A model generated the notes under the pieces. That model made no database searches and was not told the origin of the DNA. It saw only the letters and a list, made by a program, of their open reading frames with translations. Shown piece after piece: positions 24,439-36,300 of a stretch of DNA of 64,000 bases. Made by a program: the position numbers and the translations under genes. This DNA is from Cladochytrium replicatum. Its lineage: Eukaryota > Chytridiomycota > Chytridiomycetes > Cladochytriales > Cladochytriaceae. Every line of letters starts with the position of its first letter. Position 1 is the stretch's first letter. Where the stretch lies: NCBI GenBank assembly GCA_025526935.1, contig JAHLKD010000018.1, positions 186,001-250,000 of the forward strand, given 5' to 3'.

Positions 24439-27400
24439 ATGGCGAGGAAAACCAAACCGAATCAAAGTTCACGTAAAAATGGACCATCACAGACTAACCA
24501 GATGCATGCATCACTCGCATCGGAAATAGCGGCTCTCGGTGGTAACCCGGACTCGGATTTGTCGCTCATCGAGGACGTGCTCGACGACTCGAACGACGAA
24601 ATGGACAACGATGTTACCACCACTCCTTCTGATCAGGTACCTGAACAACTTTCCATCTTCTTTGAGTCTCCCTGAATCACATTCTTCCAGAAAGCACTCG
24701 TTGCGGACCTCGAGAAGTTTATGAAAGGAACCTTGAAATTGGATCCGAAACGCTCGGTGGTTCCAGATGCAGAGGAAGAGTCTGAAGTCGAAGAACATGA
24801 TGAGCAAGAGGATTATGATGAAGTAGACGAGGATGGGGATGAGGAGCCGGACGTGGACGATGACGATGAAGAACTCGACGAACTGACCGAAAACTTACCG
24901 TCAGACAAATCGACTGAAGATTCGAAGCCAATGCTTGCATCGCTTATTGGAAACACCACTCCATTACCCGCATCGATCGCTTCTCGCTACATAGTCCCTC
25001 CAAATCCGCAATGGCACACAATCACCCTCCCAAAACTCTCTCCGCAAACAAAGATTCCTTCCCCTGCCGATGTATCGAAAATCCATACCCGTGCCTCGAC
25101 ACTCCACGAAGCAGATACAACAGCCCATGCCAAGCACAAACGCATGTCGCATTCCGACCGTGCTTTCGTTTCGACTGTACTGAAATCGGGTACGGTGACC
25201 GATAAAGTGTCAGCTCTCACTCTCCTCATCCAAGACTCGCCACTCCACAATCTTCCCTACCTGCGTACCAACTTGTTGAACAACATGGCTCGCAAAAAGT
25301 CAAGGAGAGAAACACTACTGGCTGTAGACGCTACTGTGGACTTGTTTGTTGGAACAATCTTGCCAGATAGAAAGCTCAAGTAAGGACACTGGGTATGCTT
25401 GGTTCATTGGGATGTAAACCGATTCGCACTTTAAGATACTTCCGTGATCAGCCCCTGAACGCACCGAATGTCACAGATCAACACCTAGTCGTATGGTTCT
25501 ACGAGGATTCCATCAAAAACACATACTTTGAGTTCATCCAACTTCTGGAGGTATGCCACAAACTGACTAACCTCTATCTATCGCCTCATCTATTCTTCTC
25601 TCCAGGAGCTTTCCAAAGACCCGCTCCTTTTCGTCAAATCCAAAGCTCTCTCACACATCTCCACCCTCCTCTCCTCCAAACCCGAGCAAGAGCATAACCT
25701 CCTATCCCTCCTCCTCAACAAGGTCGGCGACACTGACCGCAAAATCGCTTCCAAGACCGTCTACCTCCTCCAAACCCTCCTTACCGCACACCCCTCCATG
25801 GCCCTCGTCGTCATCCGCGAAACCGAGCGTCTCCTCTTCCGCAACAACGTCGCCACACGCGCGCAGTACTACGCCGTAACTTTCTTGAACCAGATCGTGT
25901 TGACGAAGAAGGACGCAGAGGTTGCGACCCGGCTTGTGGAGGTGTACTTTGGCCTCTTTGAAATGCTGGTGAGGCGGATGAGGGAGGGGGAGGGAAAAGG
26001 CGAGGAGAAGAAGGAGAAGAAGGCACGTTGGAGAGATCGTGGCAAGGATGCGAAGGGCGGCGGGAAGAGAGGGAAGAAGGCGAAGGGCAACAAACCCAAT
26101 CCGAAGAAGACAAAGGAGGACGGGGTCGTTGTTGACGGTCTCGATGCCAAAATGCTTGGCGCGCTTCTTACTGGTGTGAACCGTGCATTCCCTTACGCGA
26201 CCATCGACGACACGGTGTAAGTTCCCATCAAATATCTTTTGACAATTCAACTCATTTTCGCAGTTTCGACCAGCACATGAACACTCTCTTCACTATTACC
26301 CACATTTCCAATTTTTCAACCGCAATCCACGCCCTCACTCTCATCTTCTCGGTCCAATCCTCCCGCTCATCCCTCTCCGACCGCTTCTACCGCACCCTCT
26401 ACTCGACCCTCTTCGACCCTCGCCTCCCCTCTTCCTCGAAGCACGCGCAGTACCTCAACCTTCTCTACCGGTCCCTCCGCGCCGACGTACGTAGACAACG
26501 TGTCGCGGCGTTCGTAAAGCGCATCGTGCAGTTCTGCGCGGGTTTGGCCACGGACGTTGGGATCGTTTGTGCGTGCTTGTTTATGATTGGAGAGCTACTC
26601 AAGGAGCGAGCGGAGGTTCGTGCGCTCGTTGAGATTGGAGATACTGGAGTGGACGAGGAAGAGAGGTTTGTTGATGCAGATAAAGCCGAGGAGGAGGGTG
26701 CGAAGAGGAAAAGGGATCATGACGAAGGGGACGGCAAGGACGAACGTGATGGTTATGAAGCAAAGGCAAACACTGACTCTTACGACGGCCGGAAACGCGA
26801 TCCGTTGTATGTGAATGCTGATAAATCCTGTCTGTGGGAGCTGGTGCGTTGTCATATAGGCTCCCAACCCCCATCCCCTGAGACTCTTTACCTAGATCGC
26901 ATTCGCTTCACACTACCACCCGACAATCTCTCTCTACGCCCGCACCATCCTCTCCAGCTCCCCAATCGCAGCTCCTCGCAACGGTTCCTACGACCCTCTC
27001 CAGAACCACACTCTCATGCGCTTCCTGGAGCGCTTCGTGTACAAGAAGCCCAAGCGCGTCACGAGCGCATACAAGGGCGCGTCACTCATGCAGGCTAAAC
27101 ACGATGGTGGCGGCGCGGCGGAAGATGGGTTGCTTGTCGGCGGAAGACGTCGTCGTGGCGTGGTCGTGGTCGAGGAGGACGGCAGAGTCATCAGGGATCT
27201 TGGAGGTGGTGTGCCCGTCAACGAGGCAGCATCAAGGAAGAAAGACGGAGATATTCCTGTTGATGAGGTAGGATGAGAGTTTTGCTATTGAAGTGCATTT
27301 GGCTTACAAACGTGCTTCATCCATGAAGCTGTTTTTCTACCAATATTTCCGAGAGCGGAATGCGAAGAAACCGCTTTCGCGCAAGAAATCTGGCGAAGGG

Positions 27401-28081
27401 GAAGACGGCGACATAGACGACGACGTTGCGGACGGAGACGGCGGAAGCGATTTCGACGAAGACGAGGTTTGGAAGGCAATGTGGAAGAGCGCTGGTATCA
27501 AGGTGGATGAACCTGAAAGGGAAGACGAAGATGACGAACTGGGCGAAGAGTTCATGAAAGGGATGGATAGCGCTGAAGACGCTGAAGACATAGATGGAGA
27601 CGCAATTAGCGATGAAAATGAAGATGAGACGGAGATGGGTGCGATGAACGACGTTGGCTGGGACGAAGACGGGGACATGGAAGATGAGGACCTGGACGAA
27701 GAAGGTGACATGGGCATGGAGATGATGGGGTCCGAAGAGGGATCCGATGACGACATGGAGCTGATGATTCAAGCATCCGACGATGAATCCGAGAAGGAGA
27801 AGGAGAAGAAGGAAGATGCACCGAAGCGAGGATCAAAGCTTGCGCGAGTGATGGCGGAGCGAGCAAAGAAGCTCGGGTACAAAGGCGAGTTCTTTGGAAG
27901 CGGCGACATGATGTTTGCAGACGCGGACGAGTTTGAGAAATTGATGGGACCGGATGAGCAGAACGGATCGGATGGTGAGTTGGCGGACATTAAGCAGAGG
28001 AAGTGGAAGGGGAAAGGGAACAAAGGGAAGAGGAACGAAGGAGAGAACCAAGGAAGGAGGAAGCGGAGAAAGATGATGTGA
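24439..28081 (+). CDS. MAK21: ribosome biogenesis factor Mak21/Noc1 (CEBPZ, CBF domain)
   Basis: Seven exons (24439-24636, 24691-25379, 25436-25550, 25606-26216, 26264-26843, 26896-27267, 27329-28081) give 1105 residues; all phases agree. An acidic N-terminal region is followed by the HEAT-like Noc core: LKYFRDQPL, HLVVWFYEDSIKNTYFEFI and RAQYYAVTFLNQIVL. The CBF/Mak21 signature reads LWELIAFASHYHPTISLYAR, then FLERFVYKKPKR and VDELFFYQYFRERN. The C-terminal 250 residues are strongly acidic then basic (KKLGYKGEFFGSGDMM, GKGNKGKR), as in yeast Mak21. Noc1 binds Noc2 and accompanies early 60S pre-ribosomes in the nucleolus. I preferred the ATG at 24439 (MARKTKPNQ, basic start) to the in-frame ATG at 24364, which would add 25 residues. 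Confidence 0.93.
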
Positions 28082-28192
28082 GAGAATTTGAACATCGGGC
28101 TTTTGTGGCGAAAATGTTTTTCTAGTGATGTATTACTGCAATGAAATGGTGTATTCGTCTGGTTCACCGAATTCAGGTCCGGAACAGCTTTG

Positions 28193-28414
28193 CTAGACCT
28201 TCCGTGTTGACTTTGAGCTGTTTCCTGGCAGTTCGTTCGATGCCGCCTCTTGTTCGTGTCGTTCGAAGCACTCCTTGAATTCGCGCATTGCATCTTTGCA
28301 CGCCCTCCAGTCCTTCGTTTCAAAGTGGCAGTCTAGCAACTTCATGTGCTGCTCGTAGCACCCGCTCCTCTTGATTCTGCTGTCATACTCGTCCTCGTCT
28401 TCGTTGCCATGCAT
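28193..28414 (-). CDS. COA4: COA4/Cmc3-type twin CX9C mitochondrial protein
   Basis: A single-exon 73-residue protein contains two CX9C motifs: CYEQHMKLLDC and CKDAMREFKEC, joined by HFETKDWRA. The ETKDWRxC linker and the short acidic N-terminus match cytochrome oxidase assembly factor 4. Such proteins are imported into the mitochondrial intermembrane space by Mia40 and support copper/complex IV assembly. The gene is tail-to-tail with Mak21 (stops 111 bp apart) and head-to-head with the BRF2-like gene. A further 5' exon cannot be excluded but is not needed. Confidence 0.85.
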   Translation of the reverse strand: MHGNEDEDEYDSRIKRSGCYEQHMKLLDCHFETKDWRACKDAMREFKECFERHEQEAASNELPGNSSKSTRKV

Positions 28415-28460
28415 CGAATCTATTTGGCCGGTGGCTTAGTGATCGGCTTCTTATAGCAAA
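28415..28460. promoter_or_regulatory. 46-bp divergent intergenic promoter, COA4 / BRF2-like
   Basis: Only 46 bp separate the two start codons, so both UTRs and core promoters must overlap this stretch or extend into the opposite gene. It includes CTTATAGC and GGTGGCTTAGTGATCGGC; no known element is asserted. Confidence 0.5.
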
Positions 28461-29941
28461 ATGTCCAAGCCACTTGTTTTTCTAGCAATGTCAAAGTGCT
28501 GCCAAAATCCTAGTCTCGCCGATGCGGAATTGGACGACATCGGCGCAGACGAGCTGCTGCCCCTGTGCGCAAACTGCGGCTCGCTGTGGACGCTCCCTTT
28601 TCCTCGCCGTAACAATACTAGCGGCAGTCACGTCTCAACCCTGACGTTTGCAGACCATGACCTTTCGTCCAATCTTCCCATCTTCAAACTGCATCACCAA
28701 CGTCAAATCGGACTTGATGTAAAGCTATCATAGTATTTTGTTACAGCTTATTAATGAGTAATGCTCTTTCCTTCCAGACTCCCTCACTCATGCGCTTGCA
28801 CGCTGCCCTCAAAGCACTGAACGCGATATCATTGTGTGATCGAATCCTCGAGCTTCTCCAGTCCCTCCTATCCGATGAACGCCTTCCCTTCTTACACTCC
28901 ACACTTCCCCCAACACAGGGCCGCCTCAACCTCCTCACCTCTGTCTGTATCTACCACGCCATCCGTGAACGATCCCTCCCAAATACCCTTGAGGATATCT
29001 GTTCCGCGCTCACAGTCACTCCAGTCCAATTCACATCCCACATCCTCTCCCTACGACCGTATCTACCTACTCTTCCATCCCATGATCCCGAGATCTACAT
29101 ACCCAAAGTGCTACATGCGATGGACCCCACTGCAGAACCTTTGGAGAACCGAAAGCGCGAGAATCTCGCCTTGCGATTCCTCAAACTCGCACGAGTCGCG
29201 TACGCGCACGTCGGACGGCGTCCCGCGATCGTTGGCGCAGCTGCCGCGATACTTGGCTTCGAAGCGCACCAGGGCGTGCGCGCACCGATGTATTTCTACG
29301 AGAGAGCGGCTTCGGTCGCAAAAGCAAATTTGAAAACATTGCGCGGTCGACACGACGAGCTGCTGGAAGTGTTTGTGGTTGCCGCGAGCGCGCTGCCGTG
29401 GGGGACGGACATCACTCTCGCGAATGTATACCGTTACATGGAAGACTTCTCGAAATATGTGGTGGTTCCAGAAGCTCGAGAAGGGAACGCGTCATTACAA
29501 CCTCCGTCGTTTGTTAAGAGTGTTCAAATGCGGGAAGAAAGAGAATCATTGATTCGGTTGGCGCGGCAGAGCGTACAGCAAAGAGAGAGTGGTGGTGAGA
29601 GCATGGAGGTCCCGAAGCTGAAAGTGGTGAGATTGCTTTTGGAACGCGGATGGAGCGACGAAAGAATCGTGGGAACAAAGCACCTTCCCACCTTGGAGGA
29701 TCTAGAGTTTGTCGACGACGATGATGATGACAGGTTTGGCCCAACTTCTGACGACGAGGAGGTTGAGGAGAACCACGACGATATGCGTTGGGATGAGCCC
29801 TGTGAAGATGGAGATTTTGGGTACCAAAATGGAGACGAATGGGATGATGATGAATATGTGGATGATGAGGAAAGGAGATTGACTGAGTTGCTAAGCGGGA
29901 AAAATATTGGCAGACCAGCAAAGCGTGTCAAACTACGATGA
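28461..29941 (+). CDS. TFIIB-related factor, BRF2-like (Pol III TFIIIB subunit)
   Basis: Two exons (28461-28718, 28778-29941) give 473 residues. The N-terminus has a probable zinc ribbon (Cys13, Cys14, then Cys36-A-N-Cys39-G), odd in that the first pair is not a clean CX2C. Two cyclin-like repeats follow: repeat 1 around RLNLLTSVCIYHAIRERSLP, repeat 2 around RPAIVGAAAAILGFEAHQGV. The last 130 residues are acidic (DDDDDDRFGPTSDDEE) with a basic end (PAKRVKLR). Fold order and length fit TFIIB/BRF2. Family role: bridging TBP and RNA polymerase III at promoters. BRF2 versus another TFIIB paralogue is not settled from sequence alone. Confidence 0.72.
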
Positions 29942-30009
29942 GAATATCACACATTCACGTATTCATACAAAATACTATTCATACAAAATACTTGCATGCT
30001 TTCGTCACT

Positions 30010-31553
30010 TCATAATATCGCCATGGTGGTTCTGTCCTCAAAGATCCACCATCCGCCCATCGATATCCCACTCTGCCACCGAAAATCCACACACTGACAC
30101 CTCCCAATGTTGTGGAGGAGGTCATAAAAGGGCGAGTTCGGCTGAATGGCGCTCTGGTAAAGTCGAGCGAGCGCACACGCTGAAGCATTACCGTTTCCGG
30201 CTGGTATCGCAGCGTGTCGGACACGGAGATGATTGAAGAACGTTTTTTAAAGATGAGAATGCGTCAGATGAGATCCATTGTGGGGGGGCATAGTGGAGAT
30301 AGAACGACTCACCGGATTGCCAGAGGATTGAGGCTAGGAGTGACGGGTAATGACCCTCCATCTGCGTCCGCATCAAAGAGATTGAGCGGAACCTCGGGTC
30401 CCTCGTAACAGATGTTGCGGCTGTGGAGCTCTACTCATCGGCACTCTGCGTGCCCTTGAACTGAGTCACTGCACGTTTCGCGTTTGGACCTGCTCTCGGT
30501 GGAGCAAATCGCACCATGGTGGGCATCTCCCTGAACTTCATCAAGATAGCCTCTCGCTCACGTCCTACGCTTGCAAGCCTCGATACTTCGCCGACCGGTA
30601 TACCGAAAACATTTGATCGGAGACACCAACGGGTTTCAGTACACGCTCCGAAGCCAGCTAAACAAATCCGCTGCACGGTTGGGAATGGAGATGGAGTCTT
30701 AGGATGTTCAGGTAAAGTAACGTTTCCATACTGCAGTGCGATTTTCTCACCCACGAGGCCGACAAGCCATCCGAAAGATATTGTGCGATATCCCCAGGCT
30801 TTTGGTTGTGTGTTTTCATCACCATCCGGATCCCCCACTGGCCCAAAACCTTCCATTAGCTTGCTCATCGCCTCGCAGTCGAGGATTGAGAACGCGTCCC
30901 TTGCGTACTCTGCATAGGCCGCCGCATTCTGGAGACCTACTTTGTGCGCGAGGATATGTGCGATCGTTCTCTTTTCTTTCCTCGCTTTTGCCTGACCCGT
31001 TCATTCGCGCGGAAAACTCGGGCCAGGACTTCTGAACGGGATGGGCGTAGCTAATGAGGCGATCTTCGGGGAACCGGGTACGGCTGTCGTTGATGAGCCA
31101 GCGTATTGCGGAAGCTTCAGCCGTTTTCGCAGCAGAAAAACACACCGAGAAAATACTGTTGGGTTCTACGGGTCGAGGATCGTGCGTTCCAAGCATCCCG
31201 GCAGTGGACTTCCGTGGCGGATAACAGAAAACTTTAGACCAAGAATACGCCGTCGTCGATCATGCTCTCCACCACATCGTAAAGATAGACATGAATTTTC
31301 GCAACCAGTTCGTCTTCCCCATCCTTTTTCGCACCGGCAGGGTCTTGAAGAAGTTTGCCGTACTTGGATATCTCTCCCTGGACTGTTTTCGAGTAGTGCT
31401 TTGCAAATGGCATCATCATCTCAATGTACAACACCGTGTTTCTTGGAAGTTCTCGTAGATGGTTTCTATCGACGGAACGCCGAGCTTTGCGCATATGGTT
31501 GCCTTTGTGACGTCGATGGGACCTTCGGGTACTGCTATCTTTGACTTGGCCAT
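30010..31553 (-). pseudogene. unrecognised conserved-looking gene with several apparent frameshifts
   Basis: It starts MAKSKIAVPEGPIDVTKAT (ATG 31551-31553); a good 50-bp intron (31383-31432) joins this to QGEISKYGKLLQDP. Coding-like blocks then follow in changing frames: STAGMLGTHDPRPVEPN (about 31195), ISYAHPVQKSWPEFSARMN (about 31040), GQAKARKEKRTIAHILAHK (about 30985) and WGYRTISFGWLVGLVGEK (about 30780). VELHSRNICYEGPEVPL lies at about 30420, and the end is MGGWWIFEDRTTMAIL with a TGA at 30010. Single-base shifts are needed after ARMN and at SADE/VELH, and the first junction would need a 31-bp intron. No family recognised. It could be a young pseudogene, or intact if the bases are wrong. 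Confidence 0.5.
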
Positions 31554-31800
31554 CCTGCTGTGCGTTTTATCCCTTGACTAAAATTTCTGGTCTGCTTAAG
31601 AAAACAAAACGAACATGTGATGATTAGGTCCCATTTGAAATAGCTGATTATTATCTATGTTTCATTCCCTTTAACAACTACAAAGAAAACTGAAACACAA
31701 AAGCGGATGAAGCCTCCTCAGATTGGTAAGAAGTGCGGAGTGTGGGAGGGTATGCAAGAAAAATAACTTTAACCTCAGTGGAAGCACGTATTCCGTAAAC

Positions 31801-32796
31801 CTAAATCGCGTATGGTTTAGCCAGGTGCTGAAGTACTTCCTTCCACGCCAGCCTACTTTGCTCATGAACCTCCATCTCATGCTTTTTGTACGCATTTAGC
31901 TCCTCACGGATGTGAACTTTCATGCTAGGAGTGAGTTTCCGGAACGTCGCATTCGAGTCTGGCTTCCGATTGTACTCGGACTTCCTGAACGTAGTCACGA
32001 CCTCAACTGTTTCATTGAACTCGAGTGCCCTCCGCACAATCGGGTTGTCCTCATTCGGCCGATCACGAAGTTTGTGGTCGAGGGAAAGCTCCAACTGAGC
32101 ACGCTTGAGGCGTTCCTGGGTCGCTGCGAGTGATGGATCGATGTCGGTTGCTGGAAAAGACACAACAGATGTTCAACAATTTGCAAACCATCATTGCGGA
32201 GAAAAGTTTTCCTAACCTTTGAGAATGTTCACACCCTCAAGTTCTGACTTTTCGGGCCGACGTTTCAAGCACGACTTCAGCTTGGCCGAGCGCTCGTCAA
32301 AATTGATGCTCTTCTCAAGTCCCGCCGCAGACTGATCGATAGATTCACTACTGTCCACTAACATCACATATCGAAAAAAATGGTTTCAGCAAAGCTTTTC
32401 AGGAGAAACGGTTGCTTTTTCGACCATGAAAACCCACCTCTCAAAATGTTTCTCAACTTCAAGTCGACCTTCGAAGGACGTCGAGCAAGTTTTCGATTCA
32501 AAGCCTCGTTCGCTTTTTCTTTTTCCAACGCTATTTTCGCTTGGATAATCGATGGCGAAACGTTCAGCTCGTCCTCTTTCGATTTCGTGGTCCCATAAGT
32601 GTTGTTTCACACGGCAACCACTGCAACGTTACCTCTCAAGATGTTTCTTTGCACAAGGTCGTCGCGCTCCGTCCTCTTCGATAGCATCTTTCCAAGCTCT
32701 ATTAAAACAGAATCCACTTAGGAGCTGTTTTGGTTCTGCCAAGCACGTCCACGTCTTACCGAGCACCTTTTCCTGCAAACCCTGCGTCTCGGCCAT
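31801..32796 (-). CDS. RPEL-repeat, Phactr-like G-actin-binding protein
   Basis: Exons 32796-32760, 32698-32633, 32575-32438, 32357-32217 and 32150-31801 give 243 residues, all junctions phase 1. Three clear RPEL motifs: LSKRTERDDLVQRNILR (18-34), LARRPSKVDLKLRNILR (about 64-80) and LKRRPEKSELEGVNILK (about 111-127). A fourth, LRDRPNEDNPIVRRALEF, runs straight into ETVEVVTTFRKSEYNRKPD and LTPSMKVHIREELNAYKKHE. That order (last RPEL, then FNExVEV and a helix with EMEVHE) is the Phactr C-terminus, which in animals also binds PP1. The hydrophobic RVxF-like end is replaced by a short WKEVLQHLAKPYAI tail. Expected role: sensing or buffering monomeric actin. RPEL exon borders fall between repeats. 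Confidence 0.85.
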
Positions 32797-33344
32797 GCTT
32801 TCCCTACTTCCTTTCGCCTTTTTGCCCTTGGATTTGTGAATAGGCGCTGTCCGGCAACGAAAGAAGTTCGAACGACTTTTGGGTGGTGTACGACTCCGAT
32901 CCAGCTTCCTACGATGCCCTGGTGTTGTTGGCCTTGCTCTGTAGGAATGGGAAAGCAATCACGGAAGTCCAAGAATAGTACATAGGCTTATTATATCACA
33001 TTCTGCCGGATCAGCTGGTTTTTTGTTACATCGAAAGTCTGTTAATACAATTAATTAGCAGTTGAAGAATCGACTGGAGCATCGGCACTGTCATCGGATC
33101 ACACCAAATGGGATATAGCTACACTCGGTGAAGCGTCAGCAACATCGGATGCAAACAAGCAGGACATCTTGCAAAACATAGACAAAGCATAAACTAAAGC
33201 TTTTAGACGGACTGAGCAAACCAACATTACACGCAACGCCGCGAACTAAGAATGAACTATTGAAATTATCGATTATTTTGGGAGAACGGAAAAATAGGAA
33301 GCTTGAGAGTCACTGAAACCAACATTGAACCGTCCATTCAGGGA
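32797..33344. other. intergenic between arrestin-SH3 3' end and RPEL gene 5' end
   Basis: Basic open frames directly upstream of the RPEL start could extend that protein (GKKAKGSRES before the chosen Met), but no ATG with better context is visible. 33000-33344 is AT-rich and holds no recognised gene. Confidence 0.4.
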
Positions 33345-36300
33345 TCATTGCCCATCGCCTAACGGGGGACTGGGGCGACCGCGAAGATCAAACTCAGAGG
33401 GCAACTGCCCCTCTTGAGCAGGGGGGGCGGCGAGCGGGATGGGAAGAGAAGCGTTCTCGGATTTTTCAAGCGCCGAACGTGTTTGTGGGCCAAAGCCTAC
33501 TGCAGCGGCTGCAATAGCGTCCACCAGATCGTTTAGCTGAGCAGGATTTACTGTTTGCGCACGCACCACCACTGTCGGTGCTGAAGGAGTGCTAATGATG
33601 GAAGGTCCTCGCTCCATCCTGGGACTTTCCGTCTCTTCTTCGAGCGAGTTCAGTGGATTAGTGAGCGCTTGGCGGAGGAGTGCACGTCGGCGGATGTACT
33701 CTGGCCCGCTGATCTCGCATGTCTCGAGCAACCGGTCAAGATAAGCTTCGCCGAATTGGAGAGCAGATGCGACACCACCATCCGCCGATGACCTGCGAGT
33801 CGGACTCCCTCCGCTTCCAGACGAGCTCATGGTTCTCGTTCGATTCTGCCCCGCGTTAACAAGGCTTTCCGCACTGGGACCATACGGACCAATCTGCGTT
33901 GGAGGCGAATTCGAATACTGCCGCTCTCGGAAGCTTCCATGGATAGTCGTCCTAGGGCTCGGGGATGAAGAAGTCAACGTTCCAGGAGAGCTTCCAGTGG
34001 CATTTGTAGCAGCAGCGGATGTGCCAGCCGATTTGCTGGTCGGATTGGCTCGAGGAATTGCCGGTGCGGCATAGGTTGTGGCGGTATCACGTCGGCCAGA
34101 ATCATCCATTTTCGCCTGTTCTTCGGTGAGCGACGGTTCCGGCAGAGTTGTAGCGGGCGGGTCAGACCAACCACCGCTTCGGCTAGAACGCATATCTGTA
34201 TCGATTCCGTATCTTTTTGCCAAATGTTGCTTTTCAGCCGCGGCTCTGTCGTCGGACGACGTTTCTCCAATGGAGAAGGTCCTATGCTGCAACTTGCTAT
34301 CGTGCACGACATAGGCTGTAATAGAATTTATGGGGAATGCTCCAGTTCGACCATTTGTCTCGTTTAAACCGAAAGCCCAACCATCACCAAAGAAGTTGCT
34401 TAAGAAGTTCAAAATCAGTAATTTTCTTCACTGAAATGATGTGGTAACATACTTCACTGCAACAACGTCATTGACTGACAAAGGAATTTCATCTGGTTTG
34501 GTGGGTGTGTATGCGACAATGACGATATGCTTCTCCTCGACAGAAAGCTGCTCGTAAATTGGCAACTCTTCGTCATTTTGTGTTCCTCCTTCCATGCCAT
34601 CAGAATTCCTGATTTGTCGGCCAGCCGAGTTTTCAAAGTAATCGGAGCTTATCTCAGGGTCGATATCCGCAGCCATTTTGATGTACTCCTGATGACGGGC
34701 ATTGATCTCCGCCTTGATCGTTGCCAGCTCCGAAGACCCACCTTCAGAGTTTTGAGCAAGTAGTAAGTTTGTGTATGTGTCACGAACGGTGTCCGTAAGT
34801 TCAAGGCCATAAGCAGGCTGTTCCATATCATCCAAAAGCTGTCGCAACGTGAGGGGATCCAGCTCACCAATATTCGATTGGCTGACACCAAATATTGAGA
34901 GCCGGTTCAGCTGGTCTTCAGTTAGCGCTCCATATTCAATCTGGGGAGTGGGCACCGTAAACGTGATCGACTCCTGCATAGCTTGTTGGAACTGTTGCTC
35001 TTCGGACAAATTGGTCTCCTTCATTGATCGTTGCAGTGCCGCAATAAACTCCGGGTCTTCGTTCCCACCCTTAGCGGGTGCAGGTTCCGACCAGTCATTT
35101 CTTCCATCAGTCAGAACTGATGAACTTCCATGTGATTGTGAAGCCAATTCAGAGGCAGTGATCGCTCGCTTCACCGCATCCTCTTCGTCGAGGACACCGT
35201 TGAGCTCCGCGGCACGTCTTTCCGCCTGTCGATGCTCCGAGTTTCCAGTGTCGTGTGCCTGCGCGTTGAGTAGGAGCTCCGCGTTCTCGTTCAAAAGCTT
35301 CTCGCATGCTGCAATGGTTGCAGGCATAACGACACAAGGGAAAATAAGCTCCAATGCTCCAGCGTTCCGGAAAGTCACATTCATCACGACAGAATGCGAG
35401 ATCGAAAGCGAGCCCCACTTTCCTGAGGGATTGAGCCCCAGCACGGTGGCCTGCCCCGAGAATTTGCCCGCTGGCCAAAGGGGAGCTTTGAATCGGACCT
35501 TTGTGAGTTTCTCCCAAGTATGGATCGCGCTTTGTTCCTGCGAGAAGTTCCATGTGAACACGCTCTTGTTCAATTCTGTCGGGGGGAGCATTTGAAACGT
35601 AGGGCCACCAAATACGACATCCTCCATGAGGTCAACTTTCAGTCCGACCACTTGCGCGTCAGACTTGGCATGCTCAAGATCACGGTGAAGGAACTGATAT
35701 GTTATTTCCCAAATTTCACCGGCAACCAGCACCCTCGGAACAGATACCGTAAATCTCACCTGTTTCACATGCGTCAGGAAAATAAAAGAATAAACAGCAA
35801 ATTCCTTACCCCCTCCTGCGTAGTATCAGCAACCGTATGCCATCCCTCCATGCCACTCGCATACAACGCCAACACTGCAGGATCGAACCTAAAGATTCGT
35901 ATTGGGTGTGAAATTTCCAGCGGGGCGGTAATATTCTCTTGCTTCAACACGACCAACAGCCGATACTGCAGACGGCACCAACGCCTCAAACGCTCCACAG
36001 AAAAGCTGGGAGGCACTTCGTTGTTCTTATCCACAAAGACAGTAAATGCGATGATCAACTGTCGTTTTCCCGGAATAACGAGAGGTGGCTTAAGATGCAT
36101 TACCGTCTCCCCTGACGCTCCCTGCGTTAACGACGGCGAAACTACTGTGTTGAGGTTGGACAGATACGCCACGATACTCGGCATTCCCATCCCCCCACCG
36201 ACACCGATAACATTTGGATTAACCGCCTGCGCTTTTTTGGGAACCAGAAAGTCGTAGATTGGTTTGTTAATGTCCAGGGTCACAGACTCCTCCGTAATTG

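Noticed and set aside
34849-35595. 248-codon plus-strand frame
   Set aside because: Antisense to the well-supported arrestin-SH3 exon; Ser-rich mirror composition.
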